Positions 1-7,599 of a stretch of DNA of 17,370 bases are shown piece after piece. How positions within the stretch are numbered: position 1 is the stretch's first letter; every line of letters starts with the position of its first letter. The stretch is from Clostridia bacterium (GTDB lineage Bacteria; Bacillota_A; Clostridia; Oscillospirales; Acutalibacteraceae), in assembly GCA_017547865.1 (NCBI GenBank), contig JAFYOA010000063.1:1-17370 (forward strand), read 5' to 3'. The notes beneath the pieces were generated by a model that saw only the letters and a list, made by a program, of their open reading frames with translations, did not search any database and was not told the DNA's origin. The position numbers and the translations under genes are program-made.

Positions 1-298
1 GCACGGACCCTTCCAGTACCCGCCCCACCGGGTCCGGCTGGGCGGCGGTGGCGCGGATCCCCTCGCACATATCCTCCACCCGGGCTGCGGTCAGCCGCAG
101 ACGATCCTGCAGAGCAGGGCTCATGCCGTTCTGCACGGCAGCGTTCATGTCTTTTTCATTGGCGGCCAGCACTTCATCTTTCCGTTTGGAAAGGCGTTCG
201 GCCGCAAGCAGCAGCGCCGCAGACTTTTTTGCCCCCGCAGATGCCAGCACCCGGGCGGCCTTTTTGGCGCGGGCGCCCATTTTTTCCAGTTCTGTCAT
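1..298 (-). CDS. proA: Glutamate-5-semialdehyde dehydrogenase (gamma-glutamyl phosphate reductase), N-terminal part only
   Basis: The second enzyme of proline synthesis reduces gamma-glutamyl phosphate to glutamate-5-semialdehyde with NADPH in the cytoplasm. Only about the first 99 residues are present; the rest lies beyond the left edge. The visible part begins MTELEKMGARAKKAARVLAS and continues with the alternating helix pattern and the AANEKDM and ALQDRLRLT stretches typical of the ProA amino terminus. The catalytic Cys region is not in the window. The ATG at 298-296 follows an AAAGGAG ribosome binding site seven bases upstream. It starts 12 nt after the proB stop, so the two are almost certainly co-transcribed. 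Identity rests on the N-terminal pattern plus the proB neighbour. Confidence 0.9.
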   Translation of the reverse strand, partial: MTELEKMGARAKKAARVLASAGAKKSAALLLAAERLSKRKDEVLAANEKDMNAAVQNGMSPALQDRLRLTAARVEDMCEGIRATAAQPDPVGRVLEGSV

Positions 299-310
299 GG
301 TAAATCTCCT

Positions 311-1105
311 TTATTCCGCCGCAAAAACGGTGCCAATGTCCGCGCCGTCCAGCAGGTCGTACAGCAAAGCCGGGTCATCGCCGCTGATGATGCAGCAGGG
401 GATGTTCTCTTTCATCGTGATCTCTGCCGCGCGGATCTTGGTGGCCATGCCGCCGGTACCCAGGCTGCTGCCGGCACCACCTGCCAGGGCGTGTATGCTT
501 TCGTCTATCTTCGCCACGTGGGGAATCCGCCTGGCGTTGGGGTTGGTTTTCGGGTTGGCATCGTACAGGGCATCGATATCCGTTAAAATCACCAGCAGAT
601 CTGCCTTGGCCAGGGTAGCCACAATGGCCGAAAGGGTGTCGTTATCGCCGATATGCTGGCCGGAGAGTTCATCCGTGGCTACGGTGTCGTTTTCGTTTAC
701 AACGGGAATAATGTCCATGCCGATGAGTTCGCGGAAGGTGTTTTCGATGTTCTCCCGGCTTTTTTGGCTGTAAATATTATCTGCTGTCAGCAGCACCTGG
801 GCCACCATGCGGTTGTATTCGCCAAAAAGTTTGTCGTACATAAACATCAATTCGCACTGGCCCACGGCCGCCAGAGCCTGGCGCTTTTCTTTTTCCTCCG
901 GGCGCTTCTGCAAGCCCAGTTTACCCATGCCCACACCAATGGCACCGGAGGTGACCAAAATGATCTCCCTGCCGGAATTCTGCAGATCGGAAAGCACTTT
1001 ACACAGGGCCTCCACCCGGCGCAGGTTGATTTTGCCGTTTTGGTATGTAAGGGTGGAAGTGCCCACCTTGCACACGATTCGCTTCGCATTTGTTACCTGT
1101 TCCAT
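311..1105 (-). CDS. proB: Glutamate 5-kinase, short form lacking the PUA domain
   Basis: This enzyme phosphorylates the gamma-carboxyl of glutamate with ATP, the first and usually feedback-regulated step of proline synthesis, and hands the product to ProA. The 264 residues form one amino-acid-kinase domain: KVGTS at 13-17, TSGAIG at 52-57, NENDT at 137-141, GDND at 153-156 and the nucleotide-site GTGGMATK at 216-223. It ends right after this domain, about 100 residues shorter than the E. coli enzyme (about 367), which carries a C-terminal PUA domain. Short ProB forms are known in other bacteria, so this is not a truncation. The ATG at 1105 has a GAGGAG site five bases upstream and a good promoter at 1158-1186. 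It leads the proBA operon. Confidence 0.95.
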   Translation of the reverse strand: MEQVTNAKRIVCKVGTSTLTYQNGKINLRRVEALCKVLSDLQNSGREIILVTSGAIGVGMGKLGLQKRPEEKEKRQALAAVGQCELMFMYDKLFGEYNRMVAQVLLTADNIYSQKSRENIENTFRELIGMDIIPVVNENDTVATDELSGQHIGDNDTLSAIVATLAKADLLVILTDIDALYDANPKTNPNARRIPHVAKIDESIHALAGGAGSSLGTGGMATKIRAAEITMKENIPCCIISGDDPALLYDLLDGADIGTVFAAE

Positions 1106-1157
1106 CGTCTCTCCTCTTTTCCTGTAAAAACCATGCGATTTAACGCTTTATAACGGC

Positions 1158-1186
1158 ATTATAGCAAATTGTTTTTAAAAAAGCAA
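1158..1186 (-). promoter_or_regulatory. Sigma-A promoter of proBA
   Basis: Read on the minus strand, TTGCTT (1186-1181) and a perfect TATAAT (1163-1158) are separated by 17 bp, about 50 bp upstream of the proB start. The spacer is AT-rich. There is no sign of a T-box or other long leader. Confidence 0.75.
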
Positions 1187-1203
1187 TAAAAAGCAAATCT
1201 TTC

Positions 1204-1232
1204 TTGCAAAGCGGCGGCAATTGCGGTACACT
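1204..1232 (+). promoter_or_regulatory. Possible promoter of the esterase gene
   Basis: TTGCAA (1204-1209), a 17-bp spacer and TACACT (1227-1232) lie 36 bp upstream of the esterase ATG. Each hexamer matches consensus at four of six positions, so this is a moderate candidate. It lies back to back with the proBA promoter; the two genes share a 163-bp divergent control region (1106-1268). Confidence 0.4.
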
Positions 1233-1268
1233 GTAGACAGAACCCCGAAATCGAGGAGGAACATCATT

Positions 1269-2087
1269 ATGAGAATGTTTGAATTTAACCCCAACCCGAA
1301 TACCAAGGCCCATGCCATCGCTTTTCTGCACGATCCCATTACCGAAATGCCTGTGCACCGCACCGTGCGTCCCTGTGTGGTGGTGCTGCCCGGCGGCGGC
1401 TATCACTTCTGCTCCATGCGGGAGGCCGAGCCCGTTGCCCTGGAATATCTGACCGCCGGTTTTAACGTGGTGCTGGTGGACCACTACAGCGTGCAGGACA
1501 TGGCCAAGGACTACAACCCCCTGTGCGATGTGGGCCTCACCATTATGAAGATCCGTGAAAACGCAGAAGAGTGGGGCTGTGACCCGGAAAAGATCGCCGT
1601 GCTGGGCTTCTCTGCCGGCGGCCATCTGGCGGCTTCCTCCGGTGTAATGTGGAACGAACCTCAGGTGCAGGAAAAGCTGGGCGCCAAAAACGGGGAGAAC
1701 CGCCCCAACGCCATGATCCTCTGCTACGCGGTGATCCGCGGGGATGAGCTGACCCACAGCGGCACCATTACCAACGTGAGCGGCGGCGCAAAACCCGGCA
1801 CCGACGAATACAAATACTGGGGCGTGGACACCCACGTGGACGAAGGCACCTGCCCCGCCTTTGTGTGGCACACCGTGACCGACAACGCTGTGCCGGTGGA
1901 AAACGCCATCGCCATCATCTCTGCCCTGCAGGCGAAGAAGATTCCCTTTGAATGCCATATCTTCCCGGATGCACCCCACGGTATTTCTGTTTGCACCGAA
2001 GAAGTGGGCCGCCTTGACCCCTACAACGGCCGCTGGGTGGAGCTGAGCAAGCAGTGGCTGTATAAGACCTTTGATTTTAATAAATAA
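1269..2087 (+). CDS. Alpha/beta hydrolase, acetyl-esterase/xylan-esterase-like
   Basis: A 272-residue serine hydrolase of the alpha/beta fold, closest by pattern to the BD-FAE/acetyl xylan esterase-like group (COG0657/COG1506 type). The oxyanion-hole motif is PGGGY (41-45), the nucleophile elbow GFSAGG has Ser115, and Asp205 (HTVTDN) and His237 (APHG) complete a plausible triad. No signal peptide or membrane segment is visible, so it is probably cytoplasmic. The start at 1269 was chosen over the in-frame ATG at 1221 because GAGGAGGA lies eight bases before it; the earlier ATG has no such site. It is the only plus-strand gene here. An acetyl esterase would fit removal of acetyl groups from oligosaccharides, but the substrate cannot be read from sequence. 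Confidence 0.85.
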   Translation: MRMFEFNPNPNTKAHAIAFLHDPITEMPVHRTVRPCVVVLPGGGYHFCSMREAEPVALEYLTAGFNVVLVDHYSVQDMAKDYNPLCDVGLTIMKIRENAEEWGCDPEKIAVLGFSAGGHLAASSGVMWNEPQVQEKLGAKNGENRPNAMILCYAVIRGDELTHSGTITNVSGGAKPGTDEYKYWGVDTHVDEGTCPAFVWHTVTDNAVPVENAIAIISALQAKKIPFECHIFPDAPHGISVCTEEVGRLDPYNGRWVELSKQWLYKTFDFNK

Positions 2088-2115
2088 TTGCCGCCCATAA
2101 AATTGCCGCCCATAA
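2086..2115. repeat. Perfect 15-bp tandem duplication at the esterase stop codon
   Basis: AATTGCCGCCCATAA occurs twice head to tail (2086-2100 and 2101-2115) with no mismatch. The first copy overlaps the esterase stop codon. It directly precedes the hairpin cluster, so it may mark a replication slip or an insertion boundary. Confidence 0.9.
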
Positions 2116-2123
2116 AATATAAA

Positions 2124-2285
2124 AGTTTCGCCGGCCTTTTCAAAGGCCGCAGGTTCCAAGGACGGCGTCCTTGGTCGCGTTCCGTAGAACGCGAAACTCT
2201 TTTTCCTAAGAAGCGCTCCGCAAGGGGTGAATTGAATGGCGCAAGCCATTCAAGAGGAGAAAACCTGCAAGTGAGGTTTTCTCCT
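2124..2285. repeat. Structured intergenic element: cluster of five strong hairpins
   Basis: Non-coding stretch after the esterase. Three hairpins come first: CGGCCTTT/AAAGGCCG (2132-2149), CCAAGGAC/GTCCTTGG (2156-2174) and CGCGTTC/GAACGCG (2176-2193). They are enclosed by a closing pair AGTTTC/GAAACT (2124-2129 with 2193-2198), giving a multi-branched fold. Two more follow: a 9-bp stem with a GCAA loop (2232-2253) and a 12-bp stem AGGAGAAAACCT/AGGTTTTCTCCT (2255-2285). No ORF here has a credible start site. It resembles interspersed structured repeats I associate with Oscillospirales genomes, but that family link is from memory and unverified. It could be a non-coding RNA, a 3' UTR element or a non-autonomous mobile repeat. 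Confidence 0.65.
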
Positions 2286-2297
2286 GTTTAAACAAAC

Positions 2298-2339
2298 AGC
2301 CCTGTGCATCTTACGATGTACAGGGCTTTCGTTTTTTTA
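2298..2339 (+). terminator. Rho-independent terminator after the esterase
   Basis: A 13-bp stem, AGCCCTGT-G-CATC paired with GATG-T-ACAGGGCT (one G-T pair) around a TTAC loop, is followed on the plus strand by TTTCGTTTTTTT. It sits between convergent genes. On the minus strand the stem is followed by GTTTGTTT, so it may also weakly stop the operon coming from the right. Confidence 0.85.
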
Positions 2340-2353
2340 TTGCGGATTTTTTA

Positions 2354-3373
2354 TCAGCGCATCACCAATTCGTGATCCTCCGGCAAATCAAAAGGTAACC
2401 GGGCAGGATGATCGAGGTAATAATACGCCACCGTGGTGTAGTCATCGTAGCGCGGGCCGGTCCAGCCAAGGTTGTCCATCACCATACGGAAGCTTTGATC
2501 GAAATAAATCGCATCCGTCACGTGCCAGCGGTACAGCATAAAGCGTTTCTGGGCGTTGTACATTTCCGTGCTGTCGCCCATCACCGCAAAAGCACCCACA
2601 TACAGCCCGCTGAACGGCTGGTATTTATGCAGGGGGCCGTCGTTGCCAAAGGCATACGAACCGCAGAAGTAATCCTCTGTACCGGTGTAATTCAGGGAAG
2701 GATAGGTCTCGCCGTCGATGTACATTTTGGTTTCGCCTTCTACCCAGCAGGTGTTGTGGCCATTCAGGCCGCTGCTGAATGTGGTACCGATATACCGGCC
2801 TTTGCCCTGCACATTTTCCAGCACAACATAGCTTCTGCCTTTCTGCACGGGGTGTTCCTGCCGGTAAGCGGCATGGAAGTACGAGATATTCTCCGGCAGC
2901 GCACCTTTCCAGCCGGTGATCATATAATACAGATCCTGCGTTTTATCGCCGCGGTTCTCCATGGTGATGCGGCAATGGGAACGGAAAGGCATTTCAAAAT
3001 AGGCATTGTACCCCTTTGCCGGGGCCACCAGCACCAAAGCGGAATTCAGCACGGGGTAGCGGCCATCCATATCGCTGAAATTTTCATCGTACGCGGTGCC
3101 GAAAAAAGCAGACATCGGCACTTCCACGCTGGGGAACTCCGCGTTATCCCAGTACATCCGCAGAATAAACGAATGCCCGCCAAAGCCGGTCATCCACATA
3201 TGGGTGATCATTCCCGGGCCATCGGTATCCACCAGCGTTACGGTCTCGCCGGGCTGCATTTTCAAATGCGCATTGAGTTTATCGCAGTCTTTTCCACGGG
3301 TGCCGCCATTGCGGGAACCGGTGGGATTTTCTGCAGAAAAAGCAAAGGTCGTTCTGTTTTCCAGTAAATACAT
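2354..3373 (-). CDS. DUF2961 / GH172-type glycoside hydrolase
   Basis: A 339-residue protein with the features of the DUF2961 family, now glycoside hydrolase family GH172. Known members act on D-fructofuranose or D-arabinofuranose linkages. Seen here: DGPGMITHMWMT (51-62), the WVEGE segment (210-214) and the family signature GTEDYF (231-236). Glu212 and Glu233 are 21 residues apart, matching my recollection of the catalytic pair spacing in the characterised difructose-anhydride enzyme. No signal peptide is visible, so it is probably intracellular. The start at 3373 was preferred over an in-frame upstream ATG at 3400 because GAGAGGTG lies just before it and the extra nine residues are not family-like. 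It follows the DUF1653-GNAT gene by 23 nt and probably ends the operon. The substrate is unknown. Confidence 0.85.
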   Translation of the reverse strand: MYLLENRTTFAFSAENPTGSRNGGTRGKDCDKLNAHLKMQPGETVTLVDTDGPGMITHMWMTGFGGHSFILRMYWDNAEFPSVEVPMSAFFGTAYDENFSDMDGRYPVLNSALVLVAPAKGYNAYFEMPFRSHCRITMENRGDKTQDLYYMITGWKGALPENISYFHAAYRQEHPVQKGRSYVVLENVQGKGRYIGTTFSSGLNGHNTCWVEGETKMYIDGETYPSLNYTGTEDYFCGSYAFGNDGPLHKYQPFSGLYVGAFAVMGDSTEMYNAQKRFMLYRWHVTDAIYFDQSFRMVMDNLGWTGPRYDDYTTVAYYYLDHPARLPFDLPEDHELVMR

Positions 3374-3396
3374 CGCAAGCACCTCTCGGTTTAAAA

Positions 3397-3903
3397 TCAC
3401 TTCAGCAGGTCGGCTTCTTCCGGGTGTTTTTTAAACCAGCCCACGGCGTAAGAGCAGGTGGGCACCGCTTTGCGGCCGGTTTCCCGCAGGGCAGCGGCGA
3501 CTTCGGCCAGCAGCTTGCCGGCAATGCCCTGCCCGCGCAGAGAGTCATCCACAAAGGTGTGGTTCACATTCACCACGCCGGGCTCTGTTTCCGGGAAGGT
3601 CACTTCCGCCAGGGTCTCGCCGGCTTCACCGGGCATATACACCCGGTTTTCTTCCCGCACAAGGCCGCGGTACAGTTCAAACCGGTATTCTTCCGGCGCA
3701 TCCGGGTACTTTTCCCGGTCCATGGGGCTCAAAAACATTTCCAGCGGGCGAGCCCACACGTCCCGTTCGCCATACAGCTTTTGGTACACCACCAGGGTCT
3801 CTTCCGTTTCGCTGTGTTTGGCCAGGGTCACCACCTTGTACAGGTTGCCCTTAAAATGCCGGTACACCTGCCCGGCGCATACAGTACGGTTCACACCATC
3901 CAC
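3397..3903 (-). CDS. Fusion of a DUF1653 domain and a YjdJ/NATD1-like GNAT domain
   Basis: A 168-residue two-part protein. Residues about 11-60 match DUF1653, a small beta-rich domain of unknown function, with [24 protein letters not shown], and VWARPLEMF. Residues about 80-168 match the short GNAT-like family of YjdJ/NATD1 (Acetyltransf_CG), with [20 protein letters not shown] carrying the acyl-CoA loop RGQGIAGK (123-130), then [16 protein letters not shown]. The joint function is unknown; the second half suggests acetyl-CoA binding. The start is a GTG at 3903, which overlaps the preceding gene by 13 nt; a second GTG three codons later is possible. Either way translation is probably coupled to the upstream small gene. 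Confidence 0.8.
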   Translation of the reverse strand: MDGVNRTVCAGQVYRHFKGNLYKVVTLAKHSETEETLVVYQKLYGERDVWARPLEMFLSPMDREKYPDAPEEYRFELYRGLVREENRVYMPGEAGETLAEVTFPETEPGVVNVNHTFVDDSLRGQGIAGKLLAEVAAALRETGRKAVPTCSYAVGWFKKHPEEADLLK

Positions 3904-4202
3904 CCCGCTTCCAGCAGTGCTTCAAAGCACTCGTTTACTTCGTCATCGGTAAACAGTTCACCGTACTTGCTCTGCACGGTCAGGGCCTCCGGGGAAGCAG
4001 CCAGCTGGCCTTTTTTGGCCAGGGCCTCAAACCAGGGCGAAAGTCGGTGACGCTTCAGCAGGCCGTGCATGGCCTCTGCCCCGCCCCGCTGTTCAATTTC
4101 ACCCACAAACCGCGGGTCGCGCAGGCCGGTGGTCAGTTCTGCCTTGCGGCAGGTTTCCAGCAGTGCCGCGGTAAAAGCGGCCTCCAGTTTGGTATCTTTC
4201 AT
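3891..4202 (-). CDS. Small protein of unknown function (103 aa)
   Basis: I do not recognise this protein. It is 103 residues, soluble and mostly helical by composition, with no membrane segment or signal peptide. Notable stretches are a charged middle ([20 protein letters not shown]), then [20 protein letters not shown] and an acidic-aromatic tail [18 protein letters not shown]. The ATG at 4202 follows AAGGAG six bases upstream and begins 12 nt after the permease stop. Its stop lies inside the start region of the DUF1653-GNAT gene (13-nt overlap), so the two small genes are likely coupled and may work together. No catalytic motif is evident. Confidence 0.75.
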   Translation of the reverse strand: MKDTKLEAAFTAALLETCRKAELTTGLRDPRFVGEIEQRGGAEAMHGLLKRHRLSPWFEALAKKGQLAASPEALTVQSKYGELFTDDEVNECFEALLEAGWMV

Positions 4203-4214
4203 GGTCGTCTCCTT

Positions 4215-7200
4215 TTATTCCACAGATTTCAGCGATTCCGCCATGTTGATGTGATTGATCTTCACCCGCATCAGGCGGCTGATGCACACCGAGAACAGCA
4301 TGGTGATGGCCACCGCCCACAGGTAACTGGTGGGCACAATGCGCACCTCAAAGGTAACGGTCTCGATGACCACGCAGGACATGACGAACGCATGGAACAC
4401 CTTGCCCAGCCCCAGGCCGATGAAAGCGCCCAGTGCCGTAAGAATGATATTCTCGCGGAAGATATAGGCGGCACTTTCGTTGGGATAAAAGCCCAGCACT
4501 TTAATGGTGGCAATTTCCCGCACACGCTCGGTAATGTTGATGTTGGTGAGGTTATACAGCACGATGAAGGCCAGTGCACCGGCGCAGCCGATGATCACGG
4601 CCACCACCACGTCTAGGCTGCTCATCATGGAACCGAACCGGGTTTCCATATCGGCGCTGACCATAACATTGATCACCTGATCATGGGAAGCGATCTGCGC
4701 GCCTGTTTCATGCACGTCCTCTTCGCCCGGCAAATTCACAAAGGCATTGCGCACCTCGGGGCGTTCTCCCCACTGCTGTGCGAATGTCTCCATATCCAAA
4801 AATGCATAGTTGTACACAAAATTCCGGCACACACCGCTCACCGTGGCGGTCAGTTCCCGGTGGTCTTCGTCCACCAAAGTAACGGTATCGCCCACGCGCA
4901 CATGCAGCTGCGATGCCAGTTTCTGGGTCAGCACCACTTCGCCGGGGCCGGGATAGGCCACTTCTTCCATTTTTACGGAAGAGAGATTCACAAAGCCATC
5001 CAGGCCGTTTTCGGCAGCCACCACGTTCACACTCTTGGTCACGTCCCCCAGGGTCACATCGTAAGAAGCGCTGTGTACAAAGACGTTCTCTGCCGCCACA
5101 GGCATTTCTTTGTTGAATTCCCCCTGTTTCGCGCTGCTCATAGCTTCAATGAAGGTCACGTTGTAATCGTAAACAGTGATTTCATCGAACTGGTAATGCA
5201 CGATATTTTGAATGGAATCCTTTATACCAAAGCCGGTGAGCACCAAAGCGGTACAACCGCTGATGCCCAGGATCATCATCACCAGGCGCTTTTTGTAGCG
5301 CACCAGGTTGCGCACCGAAACCTTTTGCAGGAAGCTCAGACGATTCCAGAACCAGGGCAGGCGCTCCAGGAAAATACGCTTGCCCGCGGCCGGAGCCTTG
5401 GGGCGCATCAGCTGGGCCGGTACGTTGGCGAACTCTCGGCGGCCGGAGAACCACACCGCCCCGACAGAACAGCCCAAAGCCACCAACAGAGAGGCCAGCC
5501 CCAGCCAGGGATTGAACACCACTTGAATATCGGCAAAACCGTAAAGGATGCTGTACCCGTACCAGATAACCTGTGGGAAGAACCAGGAGCCGCCAAAATA
5601 GCCGATGAGCCCGCCCAAAAGCGCAGAGCTGCCGGCATACAAAATATACTTGGAGAAAATCGCACTCTGGGTATAGCCCAGGGCTTTCAGCACACCGATT
5701 TGGGTGCGCTGTTCGTCGATCATGCGGGTCATGGTGGTCATGCACACCAGCAGTGCCACCAGGAAGAAAAATACAGGGAAAACGTCGGCAATATCATCCA
5801 CAATGGCGGAATCGCTCTCAAACATCACATACGCAATGTTGGTGTCACGGTCCAGCACATAGTGCAGGTCGTTGGCAGTCAGGTCGTTCCACAGTGCGGT
5901 AAAATCGTGCAGGGCATCGTTGTATTCAGCCTCGCCGTCGTTCAGCTGCTGCAGAGCTTCCCCCAGGTCCAGCCGGGCTTCTTCCAGCTCTTCTTCGGCC
6001 GTGCGCTTTTCTTCTTCAAAGGTCACGCGGCCCTCCTCCAGCTCGGCTTCACTACTGTACAGTGTCGCCCACTGGGAATTAATCTCCTTGCGGCCTTCTT
6101 CCAGTTCTTTCCGGCCCGCATCGATTTCTGCCTGTGCGGCGGTCAGTTCCGCCTGCTTTTCTTCCAGCAGGGCATGGTTGGCATCCAGCTGCGCCTGTCC
6201 GGCGGCCAGCTGCTGTTCGGCGGCCAGCAAAGGTGCTTCGGCCTCCTGCAGCTGGGCTGTCACTTCACTTCGCTGCTGGGCCAGGGCCTCCAGTGCGTAC
6301 GCTGCCTCTGCCAAAGAAGTCTGCGCCGCTTCAATTTCCTCGGGGGTGGCGGCATTTTCCAGCGCCTGCCGGGCAGCAGCGTACTGCGCCTGGTACATCG
6401 CTTCGGCGGCATCCAGCTGCCCCAGGGTTTCTGCCTTCTGCGCTTCAAATTCCGCGCGGCCGGCCTGTGCCTCGGCCCAGACGGCATCCAGTTCTGCCTG
6501 GGCCGTATTCAATTGTAGAAGGCCTTCTTCCAGCTGCTTTTTGCCGTCATCCAGTTGGGTCTGGGCATCGTTCAGCCGCTCTTCAGCTTCATCCAGTTTA
6601 TTTTCGGCATCCCACAGTTGGCGGCGGCCGTCTGCCAATTGTGTAGCGGCATTGTCCAGTTCTGCCTGGGCATTGGCCAACTCTTCATCGGCTTCCAGCT
6701 TACCGTCTTCATAGGCTTGCAGGCCGTCTTCGTATTCCACCCAGCCATCGTCCAGTTCTTTGCGGGCGTTGGCCAGTTCGTCTTCGTATTCCTGCAGAAT
6801 TTCATCCCGGCGGGCTTCCGTACGCTCTTCCGCCACGGCCTCCACCCCGGGCCGCAAGGTTTCCAAAAGCGCCTCGTATTCCTCGGAGTAAGGCGCGGCA
6901 CCGTTCATTTCCAGCGTAACGTAAATATCGGTGTAGCGCTCCGCGGCAAAAGCTTCCTCCGGCACGCAAATAAACGCCGAAAGCGTACCCGAGCCGATGG
7001 ACGCCGAACCGCGCTCAAAATTCATATACAAAGGCGTATCACCCACGCCCACCAGGGTGAATTCACGGCAGGCAAAGGCATCCAGCGTATCTTCGTCGTT
7101 GTCATCCAGCACCGTTATGGTGGTGCCAATGTCCTCTTCCGTAAACCACCGGCGGTCGCCCAGGCATTCGTTTGCCGCCTGGGGCAGCCGGCCCGCACGC

Positions 7201-7556
7201 ACGGTCAGGGCATGCAGGTCTTCTGTTATGGAAAGCGCCTTGTACACCAGGGTATTGTCCCCTTCACCGGCGGTGATAAAATCCACCGCATAGGCGGCCT
7301 CTGCGGCGGTCACGCCTTCTGCCTCTGCCACAGCAGCGGCATCTTCGTCTGTCCAGCCCAGCACAGAGTACAGCTGCAGGTCGAAGAGTTTTTTCTCTTC
7401 CAAATATTGTCTTTCGGTGAGAAGCATGGCTTCCCGTATCACTTTCAAACCGCAAAACGTACCCACTCCCAGCGCCACAATGGCTAAAATAGCCATATAA
7501 CGCCCCAGGCTTTTACGGATCTCCGTCAGGGTCGATTTCCACATCCATCGGTTCAT
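4215..7556 (-). CDS. ABC transporter permease, FtsX/MacB-like, with a long extracytoplasmic coiled coil
   Basis: A 1113-residue membrane protein. After one N-terminal membrane segment (about 18-38) comes a MacB-like external domain, then a very long coiled coil (about 243-555) of ELxxAxxxLxxG-type heptads. Three membrane segments follow (about 587-605, 639-660, 680-703), another at 754-777, a second external domain, and three C-terminal segments (about 980-1003, 1035-1058, 1077-1095). This is the duplicated FtsX-domain layout of large Firmicutes permeases, which usually act as mechanotransmission devices or exporters rather than sugar importers. The start at 7556 (AAGGAAG upstream) was chosen over a TTG at 7610 that overlaps the ATPase gene and lacks a clear site. 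It pairs with the ATPase just upstream. The substrate is unknown. Confidence 0.9.
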   Translation of the reverse strand: MNRWMWKSTLTEIRKSLGRYMAILAIVALGVGTFCGLKVIREAMLLTERQYLEEKKLFDLQLYSVLGWTDEDAAAVAEAEGVTAAEAAYAVDFITAGEGDNTLVYKALSITEDLHALTVRAGRLPQAANECLGDRRWFTEEDIGTTITVLDDNDEDTLDAFACREFTLVGVGDTPLYMNFERGSASIGSGTLSAFICVPEEAFAAERYTDIYVTLEMNGAAPYSEEYEALLETLRPGVEAVAEERTEARRDEILQEYEDELANARKELDDGWVEYEDGLQAYEDGKLEADEELANAQAELDNAATQLADGRRQLWDAENKLDEAEERLNDAQTQLDDGKKQLEEGLLQLNTAQAELDAVWAEAQAGRAEFEAQKAETLGQLDAAEAMYQAQYAAARQALENAATPEEIEAAQTSLAEAAYALEALAQQRSEVTAQLQEAEAPLLAAEQQLAAGQAQLDANHALLEEKQAELTAAQAEIDAGRKELEEGRKEINSQWATLYSSEAELEEGRVTFEEEKRTAEEELEEARLDLGEALQQLNDGEAEYNDALHDFTALWNDLTANDLHYVLDRDTNIAYVMFESDSAIVDDIADVFPVFFFLVALLVCMTTMTRMIDEQRTQIGVLKALGYTQSAIFSKYILYAGSSALLGGLIGYFGGSWFFPQVIWYGYSILYGFADIQVVFNPWLGLASLLVALGCSVGAVWFSGRREFANVPAQLMRPKAPAAGKRIFLERLPWFWNRLSFLQKVSVRNLVRYKKRLVMMILGISGCTALVLTGFGIKDSIQNIVHYQFDEITVYDYNVTFIEAMSSAKQGEFNKEMPVAAENVFVHSASYDVTLGDVTKSVNVVAAENGLDGFVNLSSVKMEEVAYPGPGEVVLTQKLASQLHVRVGDTVTLVDEDHRELTATVSGVCRNFVYNYAFLDMETFAQQWGERPEVRNAFVNLPGEEDVHETGAQIASHDQVINVMVSADMETRFGSMMSSLDVVVAVIIGCAGALAFIVLYNLTNINITERVREIATIKVLGFYPNESAAYIFRENIILTALGAFIGLGLGKVFHAFVMSCVVIETVTFEVRIVPTSYLWAVAITMLFSVCISRLMRVKINHINMAESLKSVE

Positions 7557-7599
7557 ACCGGTGCACTTCCTTTTCTGCCGTACATCATTCTTCTTTTGC

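Noticed and set aside
1106..1268. A riboswitch or T-box leader before proB or the esterase
   Set aside because: The 163-bp region has room only for two short leaders and shows promoter-like AT-rich sequence without a T-box motif or an extended conserved fold.
4683..6518. A 611-codon plus-strand open frame opposite the permease
   Set aside because: It lies opposite the repetitive coiled-coil coding sequence; its composition is a complement artefact and no start signal is seen.
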